In this document: positions 8,632-17,059 of the stretch, in pieces
Position numbering within the stretch: position 1 is the stretch's first letter
Layout: each line of letters opens with the position of its first letter
Source: Elusimicrobiota bacterium
GTDB taxonomy: Bacteria; Elusimicrobiota; Elusimicrobia; UBA1565; UBA9628
Direction: 5' to 3'
Length of the DNA: 56,216 nt
Assembly: GCA_016209035.1 (NCBI GenBank)
Contig: JACQWX010000095.1
Location: forward strand, 1 to 56,216
Notes under the pieces: generated by a model
Databases searched by the model: none
Seen by the model: only the letters and a program-made list of their open reading frames with translations
What the model was told of the DNA's origin: nothing
Position numbers and translations under genes: made by a program

Positions 8632-10416
8632 ATGCACGGCCACGCCGACTATCCTTTCGAGGAGGAAGAGGAGGGTTCCGGCCGCATCCGGTACCGCAGG
8701 ACCTTCCGGCGGCTCGCGGGGCTCCTCAGGGGCCGGTGGAAGGAGATCGTCGTGGCGTCGCTGTTCCTGGCGGTGGCGAGCGCCGCCAACCTGGCCGGCC
8801 CCGTCATCCTGCGCCATGCCATCGATGTGGACCTCGCCGCGCGGAACGCCCCGGGGCTGCTGCGCACGCTGGGGGTGTTCTTCCTGGCCACCGCGGCATC
8901 GGGCGTGTTCACCTACCTGCTGAGGGTGGCGCTCGAGACCTTGGGCCAGGACATCCTCTTCGAGCTCAAGAAGAGAATCTTCTCCCACCTGCTCTCCCTG
9001 GGGCTGGGCTACTTCGACAAGACGCCGGTCGGCCGCATCACCGCCCGGGTCGAGGCCGACACCGGGGAGCTCAGGGGCCTCTTCGCGGACACCGCGGTCC
9101 TCATCTTCCGGGACGTCGGGATGTTCGTCGGCATGTTCGCGGTGATGGCCAGCGTGCACGCGGGCCTCACCCTGGTCATGGCCGCGCTCCTGCCGCCCGT
9201 GATCGCGGCGAGCATCGTCTTCGTGCGCAAGAGCGCCGCGCCCTTCGTCTCGGTGCGCCGGCTCACGGCGGAGATCAGCGCGACTCTCACCGAGCGCATC
9301 CAAGGCATGGCCGTCATCCAGGCCTACAACAGACAGCAGGACTCGGCTTGCGTCCTGGCGTCCTTGAACAAGCGGAAATTCGACGTGAACTTCCGCGCGG
9401 AGGCCATGGCCGTCTACTTCTTCGTGTCGGTGCTGGCCCTCGAGCCTGTCGCCATGGCCCTCATCCTGGGGCTGGGCGGCAGGTGGGCCCTCCAGGGGAC
9501 CGTGACGATCGGGACCCTCGTCATGTTCATCCTCTACGTGGAGCAGGTCTTCGAGCCCATCTTCCACATCACCGAGCATCTCGGCACCATCCAGCGCTCC
9601 TTCGCCGCCGGGGCTAGGATCTTCGACCTCCTCGACACCCAGCGCTCCATCGCCGACCCTCCCATGCCTCGGTTCCTGGGCCGCATCGAGCACGCGGTGG
9701 AGTTCCGCGGTGTCAGCCTGCGCTACTCGGAAGACGCCCCGTGGGCCCTGCGGGACGTCTCCTTCGCGGTGCCCAAGGGCTCGCGCCTGGCGCTCGTGGG
9801 CGAGACCGGCGGGGGCAAGACCTCCATCGTGAGCCTGCTCTTCAAGTTCTACCTCCCGCAGGAAGGAGACATCCTGATCGACGGGGTGAGCATCTCTTGC
9901 ATGTCGCAGGCCGGCCTGCGTCAGCTGATGGGCCTGGTCCAGCAGGACATCTACCTCTTCCCGGGGACCGTCATGGACAACCTCAAGCTCATGGACCGCC
10001 GCGTGCCCGACTGCCGCGTCCATGACGCCATCCGCACCCTGGGCCTGGAGGCCGTCTGCCGGCGCATCGCCCTGGACCGCGAGGTCATCGAGCGCGGGGC
10101 CAACCTCTCGACCGGGGAGAAGCAGGTGCTCTCCCTGGTGCGCGCCATGGTGCTCGACCCGGACCTCCTGGTGCTCGACGAGGCCACCTCGTCCGTGGAC
10201 CCGCACACGGAGAGGACGATCCAGGCCGCGATGGAGCGCCTCATGACGGACCGGACCTCCATCGTGGTGGCTCACCGCCTCTCGACCGTGAGGAACGCCC
10301 ACCGCATCCTGGTCGTGCGCCAGGGACGCGTGGCCGAGTCCGGGGCCCATGCGGAGCTCATGCGCAAGGGAGGGGTCTACTCCAAGCTCTTCAGGCTCCA
10401 GTTCAGCGACTCATGA
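8632..10416 (+). CDS. ABC exporter subunit 1 (TMD-NBD)
   Basis: This 594-residue protein has an N-terminal six-helix exporter domain (about 25-330) and a C-terminal ATPase. Walker A is GETGGGKT, Walker B is LLVLDEATSS with the catalytic glutamate, and the H-loop is VAHRLS. The signature motif is altered (LSTGEKQ rather than LSGGQ). The start was placed at MHGHADYPFEEEEE because TATGAT lies just upstream and the longer frame overlaps the protease gene. It pairs with the next gene as a heterodimeric exporter: its canonical Walker B completes the active site and its altered signature faces the degenerate one. The substrate (lipid, peptide or drug) is unknown. Confidence 0.9.
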   Translation: MHGHADYPFEEEEEGSGRIRYRRTFRRLAGLLRGRWKEIVVASLFLAVASAANLAGPVILRHAIDVDLAARNAPGLLRTLGVFFLATAASGVFTYLLRVALETLGQDILFELKKRIFSHLLSLGLGYFDKTPVGRITARVEADTGELRGLFADTAVLIFRDVGMFVGMFAVMASVHAGLTLVMAALLPPVIAASIVFVRKSAAPFVSVRRLTAEISATLTERIQGMAVIQAYNRQQDSACVLASLNKRKFDVNFRAEAMAVYFFVSVLALEPVAMALILGLGGRWALQGTVTIGTLVMFILYVEQVFEPIFHITEHLGTIQRSFAAGARIFDLLDTQRSIADPPMPRFLGRIEHAVEFRGVSLRYSEDAPWALRDVSFAVPKGSRLALVGETGGGKTSIVSLLFKFYLPQEGDILIDGVSISCMSQAGLRQLMGLVQQDIYLFPGTVMDNLKLMDRRVPDCRVHDAIRTLGLEAVCRRIALDREVIERGANLSTGEKQVLSLVRAMVLDPDLLVLDEATSSVDPHTERTIQAAMERLMTDRTSIVVAHRLSTVRNAHRILVVRQGRVAESGAHAELMRKGGVYSKLFRLQFSDS

Positions 10417-10465
10417 CCGAGCCTATGCGAGGAAATGGTCGCGTCGATCGCCGTGGGAGGCGACC

Positions 10466-12226
10466 ATGATCAAGGCCATCAGGTTCGTCTTCCCCTATTG
10501 GGTCCGCTACAAGGGACGCATGACCCTCATCGTCTCGCTGGGCGTCATGGCCGCGGCCGCGCACATCGTCATGCCCCTGGTGATGCGCCACCTCATCGAC
10601 GGCTTGAAGGCCGGCTTCACCTACGCCCTGATCATGCGCGACGCCGCGATCATCATGGCGGCCGGGGTCTCCCTGGCGCTGGTCAATCTCTTCGCCATCC
10701 GCAACAGGGCCTGGATGAACCTGAGGCTCGAATGGGAGATCCGGCAGATGGTCTTCGAGCACCTGGTCCGGCTCGACCGGGGCTTCTACCACCGCTATCC
10801 CACCGGCGACCTCGTGACCAGGCTGGTCGACGACGTCCAGGAGAAGCTCTCGTGGTTTGCGTGCTCGGGGGTCTTCCGCGCCGTCCAGTCCGGGGTGACC
10901 TTCATGGCGGCGCTCGCCGCGATGCTGTGGCTGAAGCCCGGGCTTGCCCTGTGGGCGGTCTCGCCGCTGCCGTTCCTCCTGGTCTTCCATGTGAAGGTCC
11001 GCAGGCTCATCAGCGAGAGGTTCGCCGAGGTGCAGAAGGCGATCTCGGCCATCTTCAGCTTCCTGGAGGCCTGCTTCTCCGGCATCCGCGTCGTCAAAGC
11101 CAACCGCAAGGAGGCCTCGCAGGACCAGGCCTTCGCGGTCAAGGCCGTCGCCCAGAGGGACGCCGAGGTGGCGGCGGCCCGGGTCCACGCGGCCTTCGGC
11201 GCCTTCTTCCACAACGGCGGGCTCCTCGGCGTGGTCCTGGTCTTCCTGGCCGGGGGCCTCCAGGTCATGGAGGGCCGCATCACCATCGGCGACCTGGTGG
11301 CGTTCCAGTTCTTCGCATCCATGCTGGTCTGGCCCGTCTTCGACATGGGCAATTTCGTCGTCGCGGGGCGTCGGGCGGGGGTGTGCGTTGGGAGGATCGA
11401 GGAGATCCTCGACGCTACGACGACGGTCGTCGAGCCCTGCCCCCCGGCGGCCCTGCCGCCGGGGCCGTTGTCGTTGGAATTCTCCGGCGTCTCCTATCGC
11501 GCCGTCGCCGAGGGTCCGTCTCTTCTTAAGGACGTTTCCTTCGCCGCCCGCCCCGGGATGCGCGTCGCCGTGGTGGGCAAGCTCGGCTCGGGCAAGTCCC
11601 TGCTCATGGCCCTCATCCCCAGGCTCGTGGACGTGAGCGCCGGCCGCGTCCTGGCCGGGGACTCCGACATCCGGGAGCTGGGCTTGGCCGAGTGGCGGTC
11701 CCGCATCGGGTTCGTGCCCCAGGAGCCCGTCATCTTCTCGGGCACGCTGCGCGAGAACGTCGCCCTGGGGAGGGAAGGCCTCTGCGACGGCGACGTCAAG
11801 GCGGCCTTCGCCGCGGCGCAGATGGCTTCGGAGATCGCCTCCTTCCCCAAGGGGATCGACACGGTGGTGGGCCCCAGGGGACTGACGCTCTCGGGCGGTC
11901 AGAAGGCCAGGGTCGCCGTGGCCCGGGCCATCGTGACGCGGCCGCCGATCCTCCTCCTCGACGACTGCACCTCGGCCATGGACGCCGACACCGAGGACCG
12001 CCTGTGGGAGGCTTTGGCCACGAGCCTGCCCGGGTCCCTCCAGGTGTTCATCACCCACCGGCCCAAGACGGTGGCCTCGGCCGACCTCATCCTCACCCTC
12101 GACAACGGGGTCGTGGTCCAGACCGGCACCCACCAGGAGCTCATGAGGGCCGGCGGGCTCTACAAGGAGATCTACCAAAGGGTGCAGCTCGAAATGGAGT
12201 TAAGAGGTACAATAGGAGGGCCATGA
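10466..12226 (+). CDS. ABC exporter subunit 2 with degenerate ATP site
   Basis: This 586-residue TMD-NBD protein starts at an ATG preceded by GGGAGG. Walker A is GKLGSGKS and the signature is canonical (LSGGQKAR). Walker B reads ILLLDDCTSAMD, with aspartate where the catalytic glutamate normally sits. That substitution is characteristic of the degenerate half of asymmetric heterodimeric exporters such as TM287/288. It starts 49 nt after subunit 1, and its stop overlaps the next gene (ATGA). The pairing of a non-consensus Walker B here with the non-consensus signature in subunit 1 supports a single asymmetric transporter. Confidence 0.9.
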   Translation: MIKAIRFVFPYWVRYKGRMTLIVSLGVMAAAAHIVMPLVMRHLIDGLKAGFTYALIMRDAAIIMAAGVSLALVNLFAIRNRAWMNLRLEWEIRQMVFEHLVRLDRGFYHRYPTGDLVTRLVDDVQEKLSWFACSGVFRAVQSGVTFMAALAAMLWLKPGLALWAVSPLPFLLVFHVKVRRLISERFAEVQKAISAIFSFLEACFSGIRVVKANRKEASQDQAFAVKAVAQRDAEVAAARVHAAFGAFFHNGGLLGVVLVFLAGGLQVMEGRITIGDLVAFQFFASMLVWPVFDMGNFVVAGRRAGVCVGRIEEILDATTTVVEPCPPAALPPGPLSLEFSGVSYRAVAEGPSLLKDVSFAARPGMRVAVVGKLGSGKSLLMALIPRLVDVSAGRVLAGDSDIRELGLAEWRSRIGFVPQEPVIFSGTLRENVALGREGLCDGDVKAAFAAAQMASEIASFPKGIDTVVGPRGLTLSGGQKARVAVARAIVTRPPILLLDDCTSAMDADTEDRLWEALATSLPGSLQVFITHRPKTVASADLILTLDNGVVVQTGTHQELMRAGGLYKEIYQRVQLEMELRGTIGGP

Positions 12227-12711
12227 GCCACTCGGTGCGCCTCGCCGTCATCGACGGCATGCCGGCTTGGGCTGTGCGCGTGGTCCAGCCCGACCGGTTC
12301 AGCGAAGTGCGCTGCATCCTCGAGCCGAGGGTATTCAAGCTGCCGCAGGGAGCGCTCTTCGCCGTCAACCTCCAGCTCTTCGACGTCCCGGAGCAGCCCT
12401 ACTTCATCCACCGCGTCCTGGACCTCTCCGACCCGGAGGTGGTCGCTCATCTGGACCTCTGCGGCCGGACCGGCCGCCTCGTGATCGCGTTCGACACCGT
12501 GGGGCAGGCCGTCGGCTACAACCGGACGCTCGAGCTCGACGGCGGGCGCTGGCAGCTCCTGCTCAAGGAAGGCCAGGCCTTCAACGCGACCGTGCAGGTC
12601 CAAGGGCAGGCCAGCCTCGACGCCTTCCTCGAGGTGTTCTTGCCGGTCAGCCGCGAGCGGGGGGTCAAGGCCGGCTGGGGAGCGGTCGGGGAGCGCTACC
12701 CGGCGCCGTGA
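12223..12711 (+). CDS. Uncharacterised 162-residue cytoplasmic protein
   Basis: The start is set by an AGGAGGG and a 4-nt overlap with the ABC subunit 2 stop. The sequence has no signal peptide or membrane helix. It reads as an all-beta/alpha globular protein (SVRLAVIDGMPAWAVRVV, LEPRVFKLPQGALFAVNL, GRLVIAFDTVGQAVGYNR). I do not recognise the family. Translational coupling to the exporter suggests an accessory function or a shared substrate. Confidence 0.7.
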   Translation: MSHSVRLAVIDGMPAWAVRVVQPDRFSEVRCILEPRVFKLPQGALFAVNLQLFDVPEQPYFIHRVLDLSDPEVVAHLDLCGRTGRLVIAFDTVGQAVGYNRTLELDGGRWQLLLKEGQAFNATVQVQGQASLDAFLEVFLPVSRERGVKAGWGAVGERYPAP

Positions 12712-12712
12712 T

Positions 12713-13345
12713 ATGCGGTGGGGTCCGCTCTTCCAGGTCCTGGTGCTCGCCGGCGCGGCCATGGCCGCGCCCCAGCTGTTCAAGCCCGCCGGCCTCGACT
12801 CCAAGGCCCTGGCCGGGATGCTCGATTCCGGAGCTTGCGTGCGCTCGGGCAAGGGCATGGACGCGGCCGCGGACGCCCAGTTCAAGGCCTTGAAGGAGGA
12901 GCGGCCGTCCATGGGTCAGTCCCTGCGCGCCGAGATCCTGCGGGTCTCCGAATCCTTGAGGAAGGGCTACCTCAGGCACCGGAACAAGGTGCTGGCCGTC
13001 ATGATCGTCATCGGCCTCTTCACCGTGGCCGTGCTGTTCCTCGGCCTGGTCCCGCTGGTCCGGTGCCTCGCCAAGTTCTACCTCACCTTCCTCTACGGCC
13101 TGTCCTGCTACTGGCTGATGTGGCTGGCGCTGGCCATGTTCGCGTTCTTTGCGGCGTCCCAGCTCAATCCCTGGCCGCTCATCCCCAGGGAGTTGTTCTA
13201 CGCCCCGGTCGGCTACCTCCTGCTTACCGGCATGTTCATCCGCATGCTGGACCCGAACTACCCCCTGTGGAACACCCTGCTCAAGGGATTGGGGTCCACG
13301 CTCCTGTCCTGCGCGGGGATCGCCGGGTACGGCTTCTTCCTGTAG
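12713..13345 (+). CDS. Membrane protein with four or five TM helices
   Basis: The ATG is one base after the preceding stop. Residues 1-20 are a hydrophobic signal or anchor, followed by a helical extracytoplasmic stretch (about 20-95) and then closely spaced membrane helices (LAVMIVIGLFTVAVLFLGLV, YWLMWLALAMFAFFAASQL, GYLLLTGMFIRML and a C-terminal helix). It is the last gene of the exporter operon. No family is recognised. A hairpin just after its stop (13347-13374) probably ends transcription from both sides. Confidence 0.7.
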   Translation: MRWGPLFQVLVLAGAAMAAPQLFKPAGLDSKALAGMLDSGACVRSGKGMDAAADAQFKALKEERPSMGQSLRAEILRVSESLRKGYLRHRNKVLAVMIVIGLFTVAVLFLGLVPLVRCLAKFYLTFLYGLSCYWLMWLALAMFAFFAASQLNPWPLIPRELFYAPVGYLLLTGMFIRMLDPNYPLWNTLLKGLGSTLLSCAGIAGYGFFL

Positions 13346-13346
13346 C

Positions 13347-13374
13347 CGGTCGGAGCACTAGAAGAGCCCGACCG
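13347..13374. terminator. Bidirectional terminator hairpin
   Basis: CGGTCGG (13347-13353) pairs perfectly with CCGACCG (13368-13374) around a 14-nt loop. It lies between the converging membrane-protein and PII-like genes and overlaps the last codons of the latter. Confidence 0.5.
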
Positions 13375-13672
13375 TCTGCTGGACCTTGTGCACGCAGAGG
13401 AAGCCCTTGCCGGGCTGGGTCAGGCGCGCGGCTTCGGTGGCGGCCTTGACCACGGCCTGGGTCTTGTCCGGAGGGACCGCGGTGAAGATGACGACCTTCT
13501 CGGCCTCGATGAGCCTGCCCAGGACGCCCAGGCGCTGGCGCACGCCCGTGCCGCGGCCGTAGAAGTAGGTGACGCCGGTCGCTCCCGCCTTCATGACGGC
13601 GTCGAGGACTTTGGACTCGTCTTTGTACTGGACGACGATGGTCACGAGGTCGAGGTTCTGCTCTTCGGCCAT
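13358..13672 (-). CDS. PII-family signalling protein (GlnB-like)
   Basis: This 104-residue protein has the ferredoxin-like PII fold pattern: an N-terminal strand (LDLVTIVVQ), a helix with KVLDAVMKAGA, a loop with GRGTG, strand EKVVIFTAVPP, a helix, and the end GKGFLCVHKVQQT. The T-loop is short and lacks the usual uridylylated tyrosine context, so it is likely one of the divergent PII-like proteins rather than true GlnB. No AmtB or glutamine synthetase is adjacent. An AGGAG precedes the start by about 8 nt. The tRNA-Arg gene lies just upstream on the same strand. Confidence 0.75.
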   Translation of the reverse strand: MAEEQNLDLVTIVVQYKDESKVLDAVMKAGATGVTYFYGRGTGVRQRLGVLGRLIEAEKVVIFTAVPPDKTQAVVKAATEAARLTQPGKGFLCVHKVQQTVGLF

Positions 13673-13690
13673 GGCATGCGCTCCTTATCG

Positions 13691-13762
13691 TATCCCCGCC
13701 AGGAATCGAACCTGGATCTCATGCTTAGAAGGCATGAGCTCTATCCATTGAGCTACGGGGAC
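13691..13762 (-). tRNA. tRNA-Arg (anticodon TCT)
   Basis: On the minus strand a cloverleaf can be drawn: acceptor GTCCCCG pairing with CGGGGAT (one G-T pair at the end), D-arm AGCTCAATGGATAGAGCT, anticodon stem CATGC/GCATG with loop CTTCTAA (anticodon TCT, reading AGA/AGG), and a T-arm with GGTTCGATTCC. The discriminator is A and CCA is not encoded. Confidence 0.93.
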
Positions 13763-13867
13763 CTTGACGCAATTCTACAACAATAATCCGGGCTTGGGGC
13801 GGAAGCGCCCCCCTGCCCAAGGCCCGGCAGCCGGTCCGCCCCGTGCCGCGTTACTTGCGGATGACAG

Positions 13868-13961
13868 TATAGCTAAATGCTACTACTATGCTAGTATAGA
13901 ACGGCTGCACGGTCACTCAAATAGCATATTGCTATTGTTATGCTACTAACATTGTGCTATC
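13868..13961. promoter_or_regulatory. AT-rich GCTA repeat array, candidate RHH operator
   Basis: An AT-rich island in GC-rich DNA carries six copies of the core GCTA/TAGC in two clusters: ATAGCTA (13869), ATGCTA (13877 and 13888), ATAGCAT (13921), GCTAT near 13931, ATGCTA (13940) and GTGCTAT (13954). It lies immediately upstream of the ribbon-helix-helix gene. Tandem short boxes are typical operators for such dimers, so autoregulation is inferred. Confidence 0.55.
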
Positions 13962-13969
13962 CTGCATGC

Positions 13970-14149
13970 ATGACAAAGCCGAAACCCAAGGCGAAGATCA
14001 GGAAGGCGAAGATCAAAAGCTACTACCTGCGTTTCCCCGCGAGGCTCCATTCCGCCCTGGCCGGCCAGGCAAAGCGCAACCGCCGCTCATTGGCCCAGGA
14101 AATCATCTTCCGGCTGGAGCGGGGCCTGGCGCGTTCTGCCGCCCGTTGA
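13970..14149 (+). CDS. Arc-like ribbon-helix-helix DNA-binding protein
   Basis: The 59-residue product has a lysine-rich N-terminal tail (MTKPKPKAKIRKAKIK), a beta strand (SYYLRFP) and two helices (ARLHSALAGQAKRNRR and SLAQEIIFRLERGL). This is the strand-helix-helix layout of Arc/MetJ/CopG repressors and antitoxins. TATCCT ends 6 nt before the ATG, so the message may be leaderless. No toxin partner is adjacent: the next gene downstream is a histidine kinase 66 nt away. It probably controls its own promoter through the upstream GCTA array. Confidence 0.75.
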   Translation: MTKPKPKAKIRKAKIKSYYLRFPARLHSALAGQAKRNRRSLAQEIIFRLERGLARSAAR

Positions 14150-14215
14150 CTCGCATCTCATGGGGTTTTCTTCTTTGCTATCATGTCCTCACTGAGCTGA
14201 CGGAGGACCGCCGGA

Positions 14216-15898
14216 ATGCAGAGATTCTGTTTGAGGCCCATCAAGCCCTCCGCAGGGCTCAAAGACAGCTATCCGCTGATGGGCCGGACGATCGCCGTCG
14301 GGAGGCACCCCTTCAACGACATCGTCATCCAGGACGAGTCCGTCTCCCGTTTCCATGCGAGGCTCGCGCCCCAGGACGACGGCCTGCAGGTGACGGATCT
14401 CAACAGCAGGAACGGCACCTATCTGGAGCAAGAGCGCGTCGAAACCGCGCGTGTGGGACCCGGCCAGGCCGTCGCCTTCGGCAACATCGCGTTCCGCTGC
14501 GAGCCTCTCGCCGTTCCGTCATCCTCCGGCGAAGAGGTCCCCGACAAGTATCCCATCAGGCTCGTCATCCGCGACCATGCGCAGCGGCCGCTCCTGGAGG
14601 CCGACGCCCGAAGGGGCGTCGCGGTCACCCTGGCTGAGCTGCTGGCGGCCCCGTCCGAACGGGAGACGGCTTCCGGACCCCTGCGCCGACTGGCGACGCT
14701 GTACCGGCTCACCACCATCCTGCGCTGCGCGCCCGACGAATCAAGGCTTCTGGAGGACTGCCTGGGATTGGTCTTCGATGCCGTCCCGGCCGATCGAGGC
14801 GTCATCCTCCTGCGCGACGGGCCGGACGGCGAGCTCCGGCCGCGAGCGGCGCGTTCGCGCGGGCCCGGATTCTCGCCCGGGCCGATCGCCGTGAGCCGGA
14901 CCATCATCGACCGGTGCATGCGGGAACGCGTGGCCATCGTCAGCGAGGACGCAACGTCCGACGAGCGCTTCAAGGCCTCGCACAGCGTCCAGCTGCACGA
15001 GATCCGCTCCACCATGGTGGTCCCGCTGGCCGCCCCGACCGCCATCTTGGGAGTCCTGTGTCTCGATACGCGCCAGCTCGTCCAGGCCTTCAGCCAGGAT
15101 GACCTCCATTTCACGGCCACCCTGGCCGGCGACATCGCCTTGTTCCTCGACCGCCAGCGCATGAGCGAGGAGAGCCTGCGCGTCGGCGAGATGGCGGCCG
15201 TGGGCGAGGTCATCACCGACCTGGCGCACAACGTGAAGAACATCCTGCAGGTGTCGGAGAGCGCGGCCTCGCTCATGGACCTCTATGTCCGCTCGGGCGA
15301 CCTGGACAGTCTCCGCAAGACCTGGCCGAAGATGGAGAGGACCCTCGATCTCATCTCCTCGCTGGTCAAGGAGGTGCTCGACTATTCCCGGGCGCCGTCG
15401 ATCAACCGGACCCGGTGCGGCCTCAACGGGCTCATCGCCAGGGTCTGCGAGAACGTCAAGCCGGAGTTCGAGGCCAAGGGCATCGCCCTCAGGCTGCGTC
15501 TCGACGACCGCATCGGAGACCTCAACCTCGACGCCTGCGGGCTCGAGCGCGCCCTGCTCAACCTCCTCGTCAACGCGCGCGACGCGGTCACGCACGACCG
15601 GGGAGAGATCGCCGTCGCCACCGGCTCGGGTCCGGGCGGAGACGTCGTCATGAGCGTCGAGGACAACGGCGAGGGCATCCCCGCCGACAGGCTGCCGAGG
15701 CTCTTCCTCCCTCGGTTCTCCACCAAGGGAGAACAAGGCACGGGCCTGGGGCTCGCCATGGTCAAGAAATGGACCTCAGCCGTCGGGGCGACCATACAGG
15801 TCCACTCCGTCGTGGGGGAAGGGACCCGCTTCGTCCTGGCCTTTCCCCGCGAGATGACCGGTCTCGGGACGCCTACGGCCCCCACGGCTCCGCGCTAG
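14216..15898 (+). CDS. FHA-GAF sensor histidine kinase, orphan
   Basis: This 560-residue soluble protein begins 9 nt after GGAGG. Domains in order are: FHA (about 20-100; GRHPFNDIVI, SVSRFHARL, NSRNGTYL), GAF (about 160-320), dimerisation helix with H338 (DLAHNVKN), and an HATPase domain with N453 (NLLVNARDA), DNGEGI, and GTGLGLAMVKKW. No membrane segment is present, so it senses cytoplasmic signals. The FHA domain binds phosphothreonine, which suggests input from Ser/Thr kinases such as the one at the start of the window. No response regulator is nearby. TATCAT at 14178 may be its -10 box. Confidence 0.92.
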   Translation: MQRFCLRPIKPSAGLKDSYPLMGRTIAVGRHPFNDIVIQDESVSRFHARLAPQDDGLQVTDLNSRNGTYLEQERVETARVGPGQAVAFGNIAFRCEPLAVPSSSGEEVPDKYPIRLVIRDHAQRPLLEADARRGVAVTLAELLAAPSERETASGPLRRLATLYRLTTILRCAPDESRLLEDCLGLVFDAVPADRGVILLRDGPDGELRPRAARSRGPGFSPGPIAVSRTIIDRCMRERVAIVSEDATSDERFKASHSVQLHEIRSTMVVPLAAPTAILGVLCLDTRQLVQAFSQDDLHFTATLAGDIALFLDRQRMSEESLRVGEMAAVGEVITDLAHNVKNILQVSESAASLMDLYVRSGDLDSLRKTWPKMERTLDLISSLVKEVLDYSRAPSINRTRCGLNGLIARVCENVKPEFEAKGIALRLRLDDRIGDLNLDACGLERALLNLLVNARDAVTHDRGEIAVATGSGPGGDVVMSVEDNGEGIPADRLPRLFLPRFSTKGEQGTGLGLAMVKKWTSAVGATIQVHSVVGEGTRFVLAFPREMTGLGTPTAPTAPR

Positions 15899-16015
15899 GA
15901 GCCCGGGCAATCAGCGGCGCGCCCCCGCGAGGCCCGATGCCGGCCGATTGCCGCGACGAAAGTTGTACAATCCCAACGGCGCGTCCGCTTGAAGACCGCG
16001 CCCCGGGAGTCAGCG

Positions 16016-17059
16016 ATGAAGAGCGTGAGGGTCGTCGAGATTCTGAGGGAGCTCGAAGCCGTGCCGTCGCCGAGCGGCCTGACCGGCGAGATCGTGGCCC
16101 TGCTCGAGCGAAGGCTCAAGGCCCAGGGGTTCAGGCCCAGGGTCACGAACAAGGGCGCCTTGCTCCTGGCCGAGCATCCGAAACCCTACGCGGTCGTGGC
16201 GGGGCATATCGACACCCTCGGCGCCATGGTGAGCCGCGTGGAGAGCGATGGGACGCTCAGGGTCGCCATGATCGGGGGCTATCCCCTCCCCTCGTTCGAG
16301 GGCGAGTACGTGTCGGTGCGGACCGCGGCCGGCAAGACGCTGCGGGGGACCTTCCTGTTCGACAACCCGGCGGCCCACGTCAACAAGGACGTCGGCAAGA
16401 CCGAGCGCACGCTCGACAACATGCATGTCCGGCTTGACGCCGAGACCTCCAGCTCCAAGGAGACCGGGAAACTCGCGGTCGGGGTGGGCGACTACGTCTG
16501 CTTCGACCCGCGGTTCGAGGTCACGGACACCGGGTTCGTCAAATCCCGCTTCCTCGACGACAAAGCCGGCTCGGCCGCGATGCTCGAGGTGATCGAGCGC
16601 CTGGCCCCCAAGCTCAAGGACCTGCCGGTCGCCTTCTTCTTCTCGAACTACGAGGAGGTCGGCCACGGCGCTCCCGCGGGCTTTCCTCCGTCGGCTCGGG
16701 AGGTCCTCGTCGTGGACATGGGGGTCATCGGCAAGAGCGTGGCGGGCAAGGAGACGGCCGTCTCCATCTGCGCCAAGGACTCCTCCGGCCCCCAGGACTA
16801 CGAGCTGAGATGCAGGCTCGCGGGCCTGGCCAAGAAGAAGCGCATCCCGTTCGTGGTGGACGTGTTCCCCTACTACAGCTCGGACGCGGCCATGGCCCTT
16901 CAGGCCGGCTTGGACCTTAGACCCGGCATCATCGGGCCGGGCGTGTCGGCCTCCCACGGCGTGGAGCGCACCCACCTCAAGGGCTTGAAGGCCACCGCGG
17001 ACCTCCTGGAGGCCTATATCCGGGACCTGCCGTCGTGGAACCGGACCATCGGGAAGTGA
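16016..17059 (+). CDS. M42-family metallo-aminopeptidase
   Basis: The ATG at 16016 is preferred over an upstream TTG because GGGAG precedes it. The 347-residue protein carries the M42 metal set: H64 (AGHIDT), bridging D181 (FLDDKAG), catalytic E213 with E214 (NYEEVGHG), D234 (VVDMG) and H314 (SASHG). Family members are cytosolic dodecameric aminopeptidases (TET/FrvX type) that degrade short peptides. Its TGA overlaps the GTG of the pseudouridine synthase fusion gene. A TACAAT box at 15966 probably drives transcription with a leader of about 40 nt. Confidence 0.93.
   Translation: MKSVRVVEILRELEAVPSPSGLTGEIVALLERRLKAQGFRPRVTNKGALLLAEHPKPYAVVAGHIDTLGAMVSRVESDGTLRVAMIGGYPLPSFEGEYVSVRTAAGKTLRGTFLFDNPAAHVNKDVGKTERTLDNMHVRLDAETSSSKETGKLAVGVGDYVCFDPRFEVTDTGFVKSRFLDDKAGSAAMLEVIERLAPKLKDLPVAFFFSNYEEVGHGAPAGFPPSAREVLVVDMGVIGKSVAGKETAVSICAKDSSGPQDYELRCRLAGLAKKKRIPFVVDVFPYYSSDAAMALQAGLDLRPGIIGPGVSASHGVERTHLKGLKATADLLEAYIRDLPSWNRTIGK

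Noticed and set aside
7528-10416. Opposing open frames of more than 900 codons covering the protease and ABC genes on both strands
   Set aside because: They arise from high GC and synonymous codon bias. Only the segments with signal peptide, catalytic motifs and a start signal (7528-8562 minus, 8632-10416 plus) are protein-like.
10403-12178. 591-codon minus-strand frame opposite ABC subunit 2
   Set aside because: Composition is dominated by H, D, G, R and Q with no hydrophobic core pattern; it is the antisense shadow of the transporter.
13795-13812. GGGGC/GCCCC hairpin upstream of tRNA-Arg
   Set aside because: No transcript ends here, and short GC palindromes are frequent in this composition.
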